Source: Kocuria dechangensis
Lineage (GTDB): Bacteria; Actinomycetota; Actinomycetes; Actinomycetales; Micrococcaceae
DNA length: 64,000 nucleotides
Direction of reading: 5' to 3'
Assembly (NCBI RefSeq): GCF_014636775.1
Contig: NZ_BMEQ01000005.1
Span: 1 to 64,000, forward strand
Numbering within the stretch: the first letter of the stretch is position 1; each line of letters begins with the position of its first letter. The notes beneath the pieces are model-generated. The model saw nothing but the letters and a program-made list of their open reading frames with translations, searched no databases and was not told the origin of the DNA. This document shows positions 10,936 through 19,432 of this stretch, piece by piece. Made by a program: the position numbers and the translations under genes.

Positions 10936-11676
10936 CTAGGGGGCGCGCTCCGGCGGACCCCCGCCGGCCTCGGCCTCCAGCCGCCAGCGGGAGCCCGCCA
11001 GGTGCAGGCGCATGGCCGCGGCGGCGGCCAGCGGATCACCGGCCCGGATCGCCTCCAGCACCGCACGGTGCTCGGCGGCGACCCGGGCCGTCCGCCGTCC
11101 GGCCGCCTCCGGCCCGGCCCCCTCCGGTCCGTCCGCGTCCGCGCCGGTGGCGTCGAGCCGCTGCGGCGGCATGGCGATCATGGCCGGGCCCAGGCCGTTG
11201 ATCGCGTCCACGCAGTAGGGGTTGCCGCTGGCCTCGGCCACGGTGCGGTGGAAGTCGAAGTCGTGCCCCAGGGTTGCCGCCGGGCTGCCGCTCTCCCGCT
11301 CGAAGCGCTCCAGGGCGGACTGCATCGCGGCCAGGTGCTGGGGCCGGTGGGCGGTGGCCGCCAGCGCCGCGGCCTCGGACTCCACCCCGGTCCGGAACGC
11401 GAGCAGGTGGAGCCGGTCCTGCACCGTGCGCACCGGCCGCCCCGCGCCGGCGGGGTCGGCGGGCGGCGTCAGCGCGAAGCTGCCGCTGCCGCGCCGCGTG
11501 TGCACGAGGCCCTCCGCCTGCAGCCGGGCGATCGCCTCCCGCACGACCGTGCGGCTGACCCCGTGCTCGGCGATGAGGGTGCTCTCGCTGGGCAGGCGCT
11601 CGCCGGGCGCGATCCGCCCGTCGACGATGCGGGCCCGCAGGTCCTCCACGAGGGCGGCGGTCAGGTTGCGGCTCAT
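10936..11676 (-). CDS. GntR-family regulator (FCD/FadR type)
   Basis: A 246-residue regulator with an N-terminal winged helix (about residues 5-72: RIVDGRIAPGERLPSESTLI, VSRTVVREAIARLQAEGL) and a helical FCD ligand-binding domain containing metal-site-type residues in HDFDFHRTVAEASGNP and AEHRAVLEAI. It is convergent with the ligM-like gene. By position it is the best candidate for controlling metF-purU-ligM through the palindrome at 7603-7632, with an aromatic acid or C1-related effector. No copy of that palindrome is evident at its own promoter. Confidence 0.87.
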   Translation of the reverse strand: MSRNLTAALVEDLRARIVDGRIAPGERLPSESTLIAEHGVSRTVVREAIARLQAEGLVHTRRGSGSFALTPPADPAGAGRPVRTVQDRLHLLAFRTGVESEAAALAATAHRPQHLAAMQSALERFERESGSPAATLGHDFDFHRTVAEASGNPYCVDAINGLGPAMIAMPPQRLDATGADADGPEGAGPEAAGRRTARVAAEHRAVLEAIRAGDPLAAAAAMRLHLAGSRWRLEAEAGGGPPERAP

Positions 11677-11824
11677 GGGGCCATGCTCTCACCCCGCCGC
11701 GGCGGCCGGCCGGTCGCCCGGCTCAGGGCCGTCGGCGGCGTTGCTGACGCCCACGAATGTCCTCCCGTCGAGCGGCACGGTCCGGGGAGGGGGCAGGGCG
11801 GGGGAGGTCATGGGCTCCACCAGA
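11677..11824. other. Short gene-free stretch between gntR and the aldehyde dehydrogenase
   Basis: This stretch carries the upstream region of the gntR gene, whose promoter is not distinct. I see no coding potential, no operator matching those elsewhere in the window and no RNA gene. Confidence 0.5.
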
Positions 11825-11870
11825 GGGCGCTCCACGGGACCGGCGCGCGGGCCGGCCCGGTGGAGCGCCC
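11825..11870 (-). terminator. Terminator of the cre-like operon
   Basis: GGGCGCTCCAC (11825-11835) pairs with GTGGAGCGCCC (11860-11870), an 11-bp stem around a GC-rich loop that itself holds a GCCGG inverted repeat. It lies 11 nt beyond the aldehyde dehydrogenase stop, at the end of the leftward operon. Confidence 0.7.
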
Positions 11871-11881
11871 CGGGGAGGGCG

Positions 11882-13363
11882 CTAGGCGCGCGGTCTCCGG
11901 TGGACCGACTGGGGGGTGAGGTAGGCGCTCAGCCCCTCGACGCCGAACTCCACGCCGAGCCCCGAGTCCCCGCGCCCGCCGAAGGGCGCGGAGTGGTTGG
12001 AGGCGAAGAAGTTGATGCCCACGGACCCGGTGTTCATCCGCCGGGCGACCCGGTACGCCTCGTCCTCGTCGGCGGAGAAGACGATCCCGCCGAGGCCGAA
12101 CGGCGTGTTGTTGGCCAGGCCGACCGCCTCGTCCACGTCGCGGTAGCGCAGGATCGTGATGACGGGGCCGAAGATCTCCTCCCGGGCCACGGTCATCTCC
12201 GGGGTGACGTCGGCCAGGACGGTGGGGCGCACGAAGAACCCGGTGCCCTCGGCGGGCCCCCCGCCGGTGACCACGCGGGCGCCCTCCCGGCGTGCCGAGT
12301 CCAGGTAGCCCAGGACGGTGTCGTACTGGCCCCGGTTGGCCATCGGCCCGAAGACCGTGGCCTCCTGCAGCGGGTCGCCCTGCACGGCCCCGGAGATCGT
12401 CCGTCCCACCATCTCGACCACCTCCTCGTAGCGGCTCTCGGGGGCGAGGATGCGGGTGGAGATGTAGCAGGTCTGCCCGGTGTTGCGCATGCAGGAGCGG
12501 ATCAGCACGGAGGACATGTGCTCGAGGTCGGCGTCCGGCAGCACGATCGCCGAGGACTTCCCGCCCAGCTCCAGGGTCACCGGCTTGAGCTGCTCGCCGC
12601 AGGCCGCGGCGATCTTCCGCCCCACGGGGGTGGAGCCGGTGAAGGCGACCTTGCGCACGAGCGGGTGGCGGACCAGCCGGTCGCCCATCCGGCCGTTGCC
12701 GGTGACCAGGTTGACGACCCCGGCGGGCACCCCGGCCGCGGTGAGGGCGTCGACGATGAACCGCACGGACAGCGGCGTGGGCGAGGCGGGCTTGATCACC
12801 ACGGTGCACCCGGCCAGCAGGGCGGGGGCGAGCTTGGCCACGACCAGGTTGATCGGGAAGTTCCACGGGGCGATCAGCGCGCACACACCGACCGGGTCCT
12901 GGTGCACGACGGTCTCGCCCGCGCCGTTGGGGAACGGGCGCACGTCCTCGGCCTCCAGCCACGGGGCCAGCGAGGCGAAGTAGCGGAAGATGCCGGCGGC
13001 GTTGGCCGCGGCCCCGAGGGTCTCGGAGATCGGGGAGCCGTTCTCGCGGGTGTTGGTCAGGGCCATCGGCTCGCGGCGGGCCTCGATCTGCTCCGCCGCG
13101 CGGACGAGGTGCTCGGCGCGCTCGGAGGGGGTCAGCGCGGCCCACCCGGCGAAGGCGCGCCCGGCGGCGGTCACCGCCCGCTCGAGGTCCTCCTCGGTGG
13201 CGTTGGGCACGGAGGCCCAGACCTCCTCGGTCGCGGGGTCGACGACGTCGTTGCGCTGCTCCCCGGTCGAGCGCACGTAGGCGCCGTCGATGAAGTGGTC
13301 GTCGACGTGCGTGTAGGGCAGGCGCAGCTCCGCGCGGGTGCGGGGCACGGTGGTGGTGGTCAT
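11882..13363 (-). CDS. Aldehyde dehydrogenase of the cre-like operon (CreC-like role)
   Basis: A 493-residue NAD(P)+-dependent aldehyde dehydrogenase. Catalytic residues are visible: N168 in APWNFP, general base E265 in LELGGKS and nucleophile C299 in NTGQTCY; the cofactor loop is FTGSTPVG. The start at 13363 gives MTTTTVPRTRAEL and overlaps the stop of the HD-domain gene (ATGA). It is the last of seven leftward genes. By comparison with the Corynebacterium cre cluster it would oxidise a 4-hydroxybenzaldehyde or vanillin-type aldehyde to the acid. Enzyme class is certain; substrate is from context. Confidence 0.88.
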   Translation of the reverse strand: MTTTTVPRTRAELRLPYTHVDDHFIDGAYVRSTGEQRNDVVDPATEEVWASVPNATEEDLERAVTAAGRAFAGWAALTPSERAEHLVRAAEQIEARREPMALTNTRENGSPISETLGAAANAAGIFRYFASLAPWLEAEDVRPFPNGAGETVVHQDPVGVCALIAPWNFPINLVVAKLAPALLAGCTVVIKPASPTPLSVRFIVDALTAAGVPAGVVNLVTGNGRMGDRLVRHPLVRKVAFTGSTPVGRKIAAACGEQLKPVTLELGGKSSAIVLPDADLEHMSSVLIRSCMRNTGQTCYISTRILAPESRYEEVVEMVGRTISGAVQGDPLQEATVFGPMANRGQYDTVLGYLDSARREGARVVTGGGPAEGTGFFVRPTVLADVTPEMTVAREEIFGPVITILRYRDVDEAVGLANNTPFGLGGIVFSADEDEAYRVARRMNTGSVGINFFASNHSAPFGGRGDSGLGVEFGVEGLSAYLTPQSVHRRPRA

Positions 13364-14007
13364 CGCAGGACGCTCGCTTTCAGCAGGGCCCGGGAGCGGG
13401 CGAGGTCGGCCTCGGCCATCCGGCGGGCGGCCGAGGTCTGCAGCTCGGGGATGATCTCGGCCTCGAGGCGGTCCATGTAGGCCGACGGGGTGAGCTTGAA
13501 CCAGCCGTGCGCCAGGGCGATCCCGGTGTGGTCGAAGCGCCACAGCCGGTCGGCGTCACGGACCAGGGCGTCCTCGAGGGACTTCGGCTCCGGGCGGGTG
13601 TCGTGGCCGTCGATGATCGCGGTGACCCGGGCGACGAACGCGTCGTCGTAGCCGAGCTCCGGGAGGACCTCCTCGGCGACCAGGCAGCCCTGCCGCTCGT
13701 GCTCGTAGCGGATGTCGGCCTTGCGCCAGTCGCCCGAGAAGCCCTCGGAGAGGATGCGCTCCTCGTCCACCCGGCCCCAGCCGGTGTCGTGCAGCAGGAT
13801 CGCCACGCGGACCACGAGGGAGTCCGCCTCGGGGTGGGCCGCGCACAGCCGCTCGGCGTAGGCCAGCGAGATCGGCAGGTGGATGTCGTTGTTGCGGGCG
13901 CGGGTCTCCGGGACGACCTTCGCCCAGATCGGGTCGAGGTCGGTGCCGGCGGGCGGGGTGGTGCTGATCGGCGAGGTGTCGACCGCCTGGACGGTGTCGA
14001 TGGGCAT
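13360..14007 (-). CDS. HD-domain phosphohydrolase (CreD-like position)
   Basis: A 215-residue HD-superfamily protein. Putative metal ligands are H73-D74 in LLHDTGW, H103 in YEHERQG, H135-D136 in IIDGHD and D151 in VRDADRLWR. The start at 14007 is supported by AGGAG about 9 nt upstream; the longer reading frame above it is shadow of the reductase. In C. glutamicum the cre cluster needs a phosphohydrolase (CreD) to remove the aryl phosphate after P450 oxidation, and this gene holds that place between reductase and aldehyde dehydrogenase. A paralogue lies at 21669-22355. Phosphatase activity on aryl phosphates is inferred. Confidence 0.75.
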   Translation of the reverse strand: MPIDTVQAVDTSPISTTPPAGTDLDPIWAKVVPETRARNNDIHLPISLAYAERLCAAHPEADSLVVRVAILLHDTGWGRVDEERILSEGFSGDWRKADIRYEHERQGCLVAEEVLPELGYDDAFVARVTAIIDGHDTRPEPKSLEDALVRDADRLWRFDHTGIALAHGWFKLTPSAYMDRLEAEIIPELQTSAARRMAEADLARSRALLKASVLR

Positions 14008-14012
14008 GGGGG

Positions 14013-15311
14013 TCAGCTCCTGGGAGTCGCGGGAAGGGGTTCGGGGGCGCCGGAGACGGCCAGCTCCTTGAGCCGCCGCGCCGGGTCGGCGGCGTCGTCG
14101 GCCGGGACGGTCAGGCCCTTGGTCAGGGCGGCCTTCACGTCCAGGAAGTCCACGCCGCTGTTGACGCAGTCGGCGGCGATCAGCCGCCCGTCGCGGTAGT
14201 AGAGCACGCACAGCTTCCCGTCGGTCCCGTCGCGGCGGACCACGGTGCGGTCGTGCCCGACGGACAACCCGGCGATCTGCAGCTTGTACGGGCCCTGGTT
14301 CGACCAGAACCAGGGGATGGAACGGTACTCCTCGCGGCGGCCGGTGAGCGAGTACGCGGCGACCTTGGCGTGCTCCACCGCGTTGTTGACGCTCTCCAGG
14401 CGCAACCGCTCGTCGGCGGGGGCGCCGGGGATCGGGTTCGGCATGTTGGCGCAGTCGCCGATGGCCACGGTGTGCCCGTCGGAGGCCAGCGCGTACTCGT
14501 CGACCCGGATCCCGTTCCCGCACTCCAGGCCCAGCTCCTCGGCGAGCTCGGTGTTGGGGACCACGCCGATGCCGACCAGCACGATGTCGGCCGGGACCAC
14601 GGTGCCGTCGCCGAGCTCGACGCCCGTGACGCGACCGTCCTCGCCGACGATCCGGGACAGCTGCACGCCGAGCCGCACCTCGATGCCCGCCGCGCGGTGG
14701 GCGTCGAGGAAGAACTGCGACGTCTCCTCCCCCACGGCGCGGCCGATCAGGCGGGGGCCGACCTCGAGGACCGTGACGGCCTTGCCCATGGCGTGGGCGC
14801 TGGCGGCTGCCTCCAGGCCGATGAACCCGCCGCCGATGACGACGAGGTGCTCGGCGGAGGGCAGCTGCGCCTTGAGCTCCAGGGCGTCGTCGGCGTTGCG
14901 CAGGTAGAGCACCCCGCCCAGGTCCGCGCCGTCGAGCTCGAGCCGGCGGGCCCGGGCCCCGACAGTCAGCGCGAGCCGGTCGAAGGGGAACTCGGCGCCG
15001 GTGGTCGAGCGGGCCACGCCGGAACCGTCCGGGTTCTTCTCGATCCGCTCGACCCGCTCGCCCTTGACCAGCTCGATCCGGTGGTCGTCCCAGTACTGGT
15101 GGGCCCGGAAGATCAGCTTCTCCTTGTCCACCTTGTCCTGCAGGAACTCCTTGGACAGGGCCGGGCGCTGGTAGGGGCGGTGGTCCTCCTCGCCCAGCAG
15201 CGTGATGGGGTCCTGGTAGCCCAGGGCCCGCAGGGAGCCGGCGAGGGCGACGCCGGACTGGCTGGCGCCGATGATGAGCAGCCCGTGGCTGCGCGTCTGG
15301 TCCTGGGCCAT
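14013..15311 (-). CDS. Ferredoxin reductase, FAD/NAD(P)H-dependent (CreE-like)
   Basis: A 432-residue reductase of the putidaredoxin-reductase/BphA4 class. It shows the N-terminal FAD motif LLIIGASQSGVALAGSLR (second glycine varied), the NAD(P)H motif VVIGGGFIGLEAAA and the FAD-binding VAIGDCANMPNP. A C-terminal FNR-like domain carries WFWSNQGPYKLQIAGL. It would pass electrons from NAD(P)H to the adjacent [2Fe-2S] ferredoxin for the P450. The ATG at 15311 lies 2 nt past the ferredoxin stop; the reading upstream is shadow sequence. The pairing with ferredoxin and P450 makes a complete class I P450 system. Confidence 0.9.
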   Translation of the reverse strand: MAQDQTRSHGLLIIGASQSGVALAGSLRALGYQDPITLLGEEDHRPYQRPALSKEFLQDKVDKEKLIFRAHQYWDDHRIELVKGERVERIEKNPDGSGVARSTTGAEFPFDRLALTVGARARRLELDGADLGGVLYLRNADDALELKAQLPSAEHLVVIGGGFIGLEAAASAHAMGKAVTVLEVGPRLIGRAVGEETSQFFLDAHRAAGIEVRLGVQLSRIVGEDGRVTGVELGDGTVVPADIVLVGIGVVPNTELAEELGLECGNGIRVDEYALASDGHTVAIGDCANMPNPIPGAPADERLRLESVNNAVEHAKVAAYSLTGRREEYRSIPWFWSNQGPYKLQIAGLSVGHDRTVVRRDGTDGKLCVLYYRDGRLIAADCVNSGVDFLDVKAALTKGLTVPADDAADPARRLKELAVSGAPEPLPATPRS

Positions 15312-15313
15312 GA

Positions 15314-15634
15314 TCACACCTGGGTCTCGGGGGTGGTGACGTGCAGGTCCGCGCCCTCCGCCAGCTTCAGCTGGCAGGACAGGCGGGAGTTGTCCCGGCG
15401 GTCCTCGGAGGTGCCGTAGAGCATCTCGTCCTCCATCTCCTCCATCGGGGGGAGGGTCTCGAGGTCGTCCTCGGCGACGAAGACGTGGCAGGTGGCGCAG
15501 GAGAGGGAGCCGCCGCACTCGGCGACGATGCCGGGCACGCCGTTGCGCACGGCGGTCTCCATGACGGAGTCCCCGGCGGCGGCCTCGACGGTGCGCTGCC
15601 CGCCCTGGGCGTCGGTGAAGGTGACAGTGGGCAT
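15314..15634 (-). CDS. [2Fe-2S] ferredoxin, putidaredoxin type (CreF-like)
   Basis: A 106-residue adrenodoxin/putidaredoxin-class ferredoxin. The cluster ligands are C40, C46, C49 and C87 (C-x5-C-x2-C-x37-C; CGGSLSCATC and SRLSCQL). The acidic stretch LPPMEEMEDEML just before the last ligand is the usual partner-docking region. The start MPTVTFTDAQGG at 15634 has GAAAGGA upstream. It carries electrons between the reductase encoded next and the P450 encoded three genes upstream in the same operon. Confidence 0.92.
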   Translation of the reverse strand: MPTVTFTDAQGGQRTVEAAAGDSVMETAVRNGVPGIVAECGGSLSCATCHVFVAEDDLETLPPMEEMEDEMLYGTSEDRRDNSRLSCQLKLAEGADLHVTTPETQV

Positions 15635-15677
15635 GGTCCGTCCTTTCGGAGGGCGCCGGCGTCCGCCGGCGCGGTGG

Positions 15678-16475
15678 TCAGATGAACTGGCGGCCGCCGT
15701 CGACCACGAGGGTCTGGCCGGTGACGTAGGAGCTGTCCTGGCCCGCCAGGAACAGGGCCGCACCCACGATGTCCTGCGGCTCGCTGGCCCGCTTGAGGGC
15801 CCCGCGGTCCACCCCGTAGGTCGCGGCGTCCGGCATCAGCCCGTAGCTGGCCTCGGTGAGGGTGAAGCCCGGGGCGACGGCGTTGACGGTGATGCCCCGG
15901 CGGCCCAGCTCCTTGGCCATGACCCGGGTCAGCCCGATCACCCCGCTCTTGGAGGCCACGTAGTGCAGCCAGTTCTCGGAGCCGCTGTAGACGGTCGCCG
16001 AGGACAGGTTGATCACGCTGGAGCCCTCCCCGAGGTAGGGGCTGCAGGCGCGGGCGCACAACCACGGTCCCTTGAGGTTGACCCCCATCACGAGGTCCCA
16101 CTCGGCCGGGTCGATCTCCTCCAGCGGCGAGCGCGTCACCGTGGCGTAGATCGCGGCGTTGTTGACGAGCACATCGATCCGGCCGCCGCCGAAGGCCGCG
16201 GCCTCCTGCGCCATGGCCTCGGTCGACTCCGGGGAGGTGACGTCCACGGTCACGGCCAGGGCGCGGCGGCCCTCGGCCTCGACGAGCCGGGCCGTCTCGG
16301 CGGCGCCCTCGGCGTTGACGTCGGCGACGACGACGTCGTGGCCCCGGCCGGCGAAGCCGAGCGCGAAGGCCCGGCCGAGCCCGCCGGCCCCGCCCGTGAC
16401 GATCACGGTGCGGGCGGAGCCGTCGGCGCGCGGACCCGTGGCGGCGGTCGGCGGGGTGGCGGGGGACGGGGTCAC
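15678..16475 (-). CDS. SDR-family dehydrogenase (CreG-like role)
   Basis: A 265-residue classical short-chain dehydrogenase. The dinucleotide site is TGGAGGLG (residues 27-34), followed by LVNNAAIYA, the catalytic serine in INLSSATVYSG and the Y-x3-K pair in LHYVASKSGV. The GTG at 16475 overlaps the phosphotransferase stop (GTGA). It would oxidise the benzylic alcohol made by the P450, on either the phosphorylated or free phenol. The first 20 residues before the fold are low-complexity and may be trimmed in reality. Confidence 0.88.
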   Translation of the reverse strand: MTPSPATPPTAATGPRADGSARTVIVTGGAGGLGRAFALGFAGRGHDVVVADVNAEGAAETARLVEAEGRRALAVTVDVTSPESTEAMAQEAAAFGGGRIDVLVNNAAIYATVTRSPLEEIDPAEWDLVMGVNLKGPWLCARACSPYLGEGSSVINLSSATVYSGSENWLHYVASKSGVIGLTRVMAKELGRRGITVNAVAPGFTLTEASYGLMPDAATYGVDRGALKRASEPQDIVGAALFLAGQDSSYVTGQTLVVDGGRQFI

Positions 16476-19429
16476 GACGCCGCCTCCAGCACGGCCTCCG
16501 GGCGGGAGCCCTGGGCCCCGCCGGCGGCCCCGGTCGTGTCCTCGGCCTCCTCGAGAACGGTCACGACGCCCTTGGTGCCGTCCACCCGCAGCCGCTGCCC
16601 GCTGCGGATCTCCAACGAGGCCGAGCCGGCGCCGGTCACCGCCGGCAGCCCGTACTCGCGGCACACGATGGCGGCGTGGGACATCATGCCGCCGATGTCG
16701 GTGACGGTGGCCTTGATCTTGCCGAACACCGGTCCCCAGGACGGGGAGGTGTTGGGCGCCACGAGGATCTCCCCGTCCCGGAGCAGCCCCAGCTCGTCGG
16801 CGGAGGTGACCACGCGGGCGATCCCCTCGACCACGCCCGGGGAGGCGGCCATGCCCGTGAACACGCCGTCGGGCAGCTCGTCCTGGCCCAGCCACTGGGC
16901 GACCTGGTCGGTGGTGATGCCGTAGAGCATCGTGGTGAAGGGCTCGGTGATGAACTCCGGCGGGGTGTTGAAGGCCGGGGCCGCCCGGTGCGCCTTCAGC
17001 GCCTCGACGATCCGCGCCCTGCGCGGGATCTCGGCGCCCCAGTAGCTCGGGCCGACGGGCTGCCTGGCGCCGATGCCCCACGCGTTGACGAGGTCGAACA
17101 GCGCGCCGCGGACCTCCTCCCGGCTGAGGTAGAGGATGTCGGCGGGGTCGTTCCAGAACCCGGCGTCCACGAACAGCCGGGACAGCTCGCGGACCTTGCG
17201 CCAGAACGTGCCCATGGTCCAGTGCTCGATGTAGAAGTTGTGGTTCTCCACGTAGGGGTAGGCCAGCCGGGCCAGGGCGATCTTCTCGTCGAAGGCCGCC
17301 TGCTGCTCGGCCCCGAGCAGGTCCCGGTACTCGCGGATGATCCGCTCCCGCTCGGCCACGAGCTCGTCCATCGGCCGGATCAGCTGCGCGCCGTCCTTGG
17401 CGCGGCGGATGTAGTCCGCGATGAACGTCAGCGGGATGTCCATGTGGTCGATCCAGTAGCGGTCGTGGCCGTAGAAGCCGTTGCCCACGGTGAAGTTGAA
17501 CCAGGGGTCCTTGGACTCCTCGAGCTGGGCCAGCCACCGGTCGCCGCCCGGGGCGGCGCCGATCCGCCCGAGCGTGCCGTCGGCGTCCTCCGGGTGGTCG
17601 AAGAGCCCGTCGAGGCCGAGCTCCAGGGCCAGCAGCGCGAGCTTCTTGAGCTCGTCGTCGGGGCGGAACAGCTCCATGTCCTCGCCCTGGACCATGGTGG
17701 CGACGTTCTGGTCGGGGATGTTGGGGAAGACCTCCTTGCAGAAGCCGAAGAAGTCCAGGTAGGCGATGTAGCCGAGGTTGAGGAACTCGAAGTGGTACTG
17801 CCAGTTCTGGTAGGCGAGGTCGATCAGCTTGTCGTAGGAGCGGAACAGCTCCTCGGAGCCGTCCTTGCCCTTGCCGGAGACGATCTCCTCGAGCGGCACC
17901 ATCTCCGGGAGCGGCCGGAACTCGAGCTGCTCCATCTCGCGGATGGTGCCCTTGACCTTGCCGTACCACTGCTCCAGCAGGGACTCCCAGTTGCGGTAGT
18001 AGTGGCCCGCGCGCTCCTCGAAGTGGGTGACGCGCTCGGCGACCTCCTCCTGGGGCACCGCGATGGGGCTCATGTAGAGGTAGCCCTGGTGGATGCGGTA
18101 GTCGATGCCGTTGGCGGTGGGGATCAGCAGGTGCCGGGAGTTGTACTCGCCCAGCTGCCGGATCGCGAACTCGCACCCGATGGTCTCGAAGGGCTTGAGC
18201 ACCACGGGCCACTGCTGGGAGTTCTGGAACCAGAACTCCTGGCCGTCCTGGTCCTTCAGGGTCTCCTGGAAGACGAGGTAGTAGGGGTAGAGCTGCTCCC
18301 AGCCCTCGGCGCCTTCGGGGGTCTGCACGCTGAAGGGGCTGGGGAAGGACCTGACGGCCACGTCGTCGGCGGCGCCGACCCGCTCGGCCACCACGCCCAG
18401 GCCCGCCGGCGCCGCGGCCGGCGCGGTCTCCGCCGGGGTGGTCGAGTGGACGGTCTCGGGACGGGACTGCAGCAGCAGCAGGTTCTCCCCGGCCGGCAGG
18501 TCCCGGTCGAAGGCCCACTCGATGTCCTGGGGGCACCCGTAGTGCGTCTCGGCGCGCTTGGCCATCTCGGCGACCTGCCGCAGCTGGTCGTCGGTGAGGC
18601 AGCGGCGGGCGCGGCGCTCGGCGTCGACCTCGACCTCCCGGAGCGAGCCGCTGGCGGCGTCGGGGACGAGCTCCGCGTGCTTGTCGCCGATGTGCTCGGA
18701 GACCACCGCGAAGGTGACCTTGTCGAGCTGGAGGTTGTCGGGGGTGACCTGCCCGGAGACGACCATCTCCCCCACGCCCCAGGAGGCGTCGATGGTGATC
18801 TTCGAGCGGTCCCCGGTGGACGGGTCGAGGGTCATGGCCACGCCGGCGGTCTCGGCGTTGACCATCTTCTGCACGGCCACCGCCATGGACAGCCCGTCCT
18901 CCGGGATGCCGTTGCGCAGCCGGTAGAGGATGGCCCGGGCGGTGTAGAGGGAGGCCCAGCACTTGCGGATGTGCTCGAGCACCGACTGGCGGTCGGTCAG
19001 CCACAGGTAGGTGTCCGCGGCGCCGGCGAAGGACGCCTCGGGGAGGTCCTCGGCGGTGGCGGAGGAGCGCACGGCCAGCGGGGCGGGCTTCTCGAAGCGG
19101 GCCTGCAGCGCCTCGTAGGCGTCGATGGTCTGCTGCCGCTGGGCCTGCGGCACCGGGCGGGAGCAGATCTCCTCGCGGATCCGGGCGGAGACCTCCTCGA
19201 CGTGCGCGACGTCGTCGGGGTCGATCCCGGAGAGCAGCCGCCGGATGTCGTCCTTGATCCCGGCGGACTCGAGGAACGCGTCGTAGAGATCGGTGGTCAC
19301 CGCGAAGCCGGGGGGCACCGGCATGCCGGCGGCGGTCATGGACACGAGCGAGGCGCACTTGCCGCCCAGTCGCTCGAGCTGCGGCTCGGCGCCGCCGTCG
19401 AAGAATTCGATGTATCGCGTGTTCTGCAC
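16472..19429 (-). CDS. Dikinase-type aryl phosphotransferase (fused CreHI-like, PEP-synthase family)
   Basis: A 985-residue enzyme related to PEP synthase and rifampicin phosphotransferase. An N-terminal ATP-grasp domain (about 1-340) shows LGGKCASLVSM, PLAVRSSATAEDLPEASFAG and QDIEWAFD. A middle region (about 400-800) has no match to the PEP barrel and probably binds the acceptor. A C-terminal swivelling domain has the phospho-accepting His918 in GGMMSHAAIVCREYGLPAVTG. Known relatives transfer the ATP beta-phosphate to an acceptor. In C. glutamicum, CreH and CreI do this jointly on 4-cresol; here one chain would cover both. GTG start, 3 nt after the P450 stop, without a clear ribosome site. 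A rifampicin-resistance role is the main alternative, made unlikely by the operon. Confidence 0.8.
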   Translation of the reverse strand: MQNTRYIEFFDGGAEPQLERLGGKCASLVSMTAAGMPVPPGFAVTTDLYDAFLESAGIKDDIRRLLSGIDPDDVAHVEEVSARIREEICSRPVPQAQRQQTIDAYEALQARFEKPAPLAVRSSATAEDLPEASFAGAADTYLWLTDRQSVLEHIRKCWASLYTARAILYRLRNGIPEDGLSMAVAVQKMVNAETAGVAMTLDPSTGDRSKITIDASWGVGEMVVSGQVTPDNLQLDKVTFAVVSEHIGDKHAELVPDAASGSLREVEVDAERRARRCLTDDQLRQVAEMAKRAETHYGCPQDIEWAFDRDLPAGENLLLLQSRPETVHSTTPAETAPAAAPAGLGVVAERVGAADDVAVRSFPSPFSVQTPEGAEGWEQLYPYYLVFQETLKDQDGQEFWFQNSQQWPVVLKPFETIGCEFAIRQLGEYNSRHLLIPTANGIDYRIHQGYLYMSPIAVPQEEVAERVTHFEERAGHYYRNWESLLEQWYGKVKGTIREMEQLEFRPLPEMVPLEEIVSGKGKDGSEELFRSYDKLIDLAYQNWQYHFEFLNLGYIAYLDFFGFCKEVFPNIPDQNVATMVQGEDMELFRPDDELKKLALLALELGLDGLFDHPEDADGTLGRIGAAPGGDRWLAQLEESKDPWFNFTVGNGFYGHDRYWIDHMDIPLTFIADYIRRAKDGAQLIRPMDELVAERERIIREYRDLLGAEQQAAFDEKIALARLAYPYVENHNFYIEHWTMGTFWRKVRELSRLFVDAGFWNDPADILYLSREEVRGALFDLVNAWGIGARQPVGPSYWGAEIPRRARIVEALKAHRAAPAFNTPPEFITEPFTTMLYGITTDQVAQWLGQDELPDGVFTGMAASPGVVEGIARVVTSADELGLLRDGEILVAPNTSPSWGPVFGKIKATVTDIGGMMSHAAIVCREYGLPAVTGAGSASLEIRSGQRLRVDGTKGVVTVLEEAEDTTGAAGGAQGSRPEAVLEAAS

Positions 19430-19432
19430 GGT

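Noticed and set aside
16472-19429. Annotation as rifampicin phosphotransferase or housekeeping PEP synthase
   Set aside because: The PEP barrel is absent, so it is not PEP synthase. The rifampicin option fits the layout, but the tight operon with P450, ferredoxin and dehydrogenases favours a catabolic phenol kinase.
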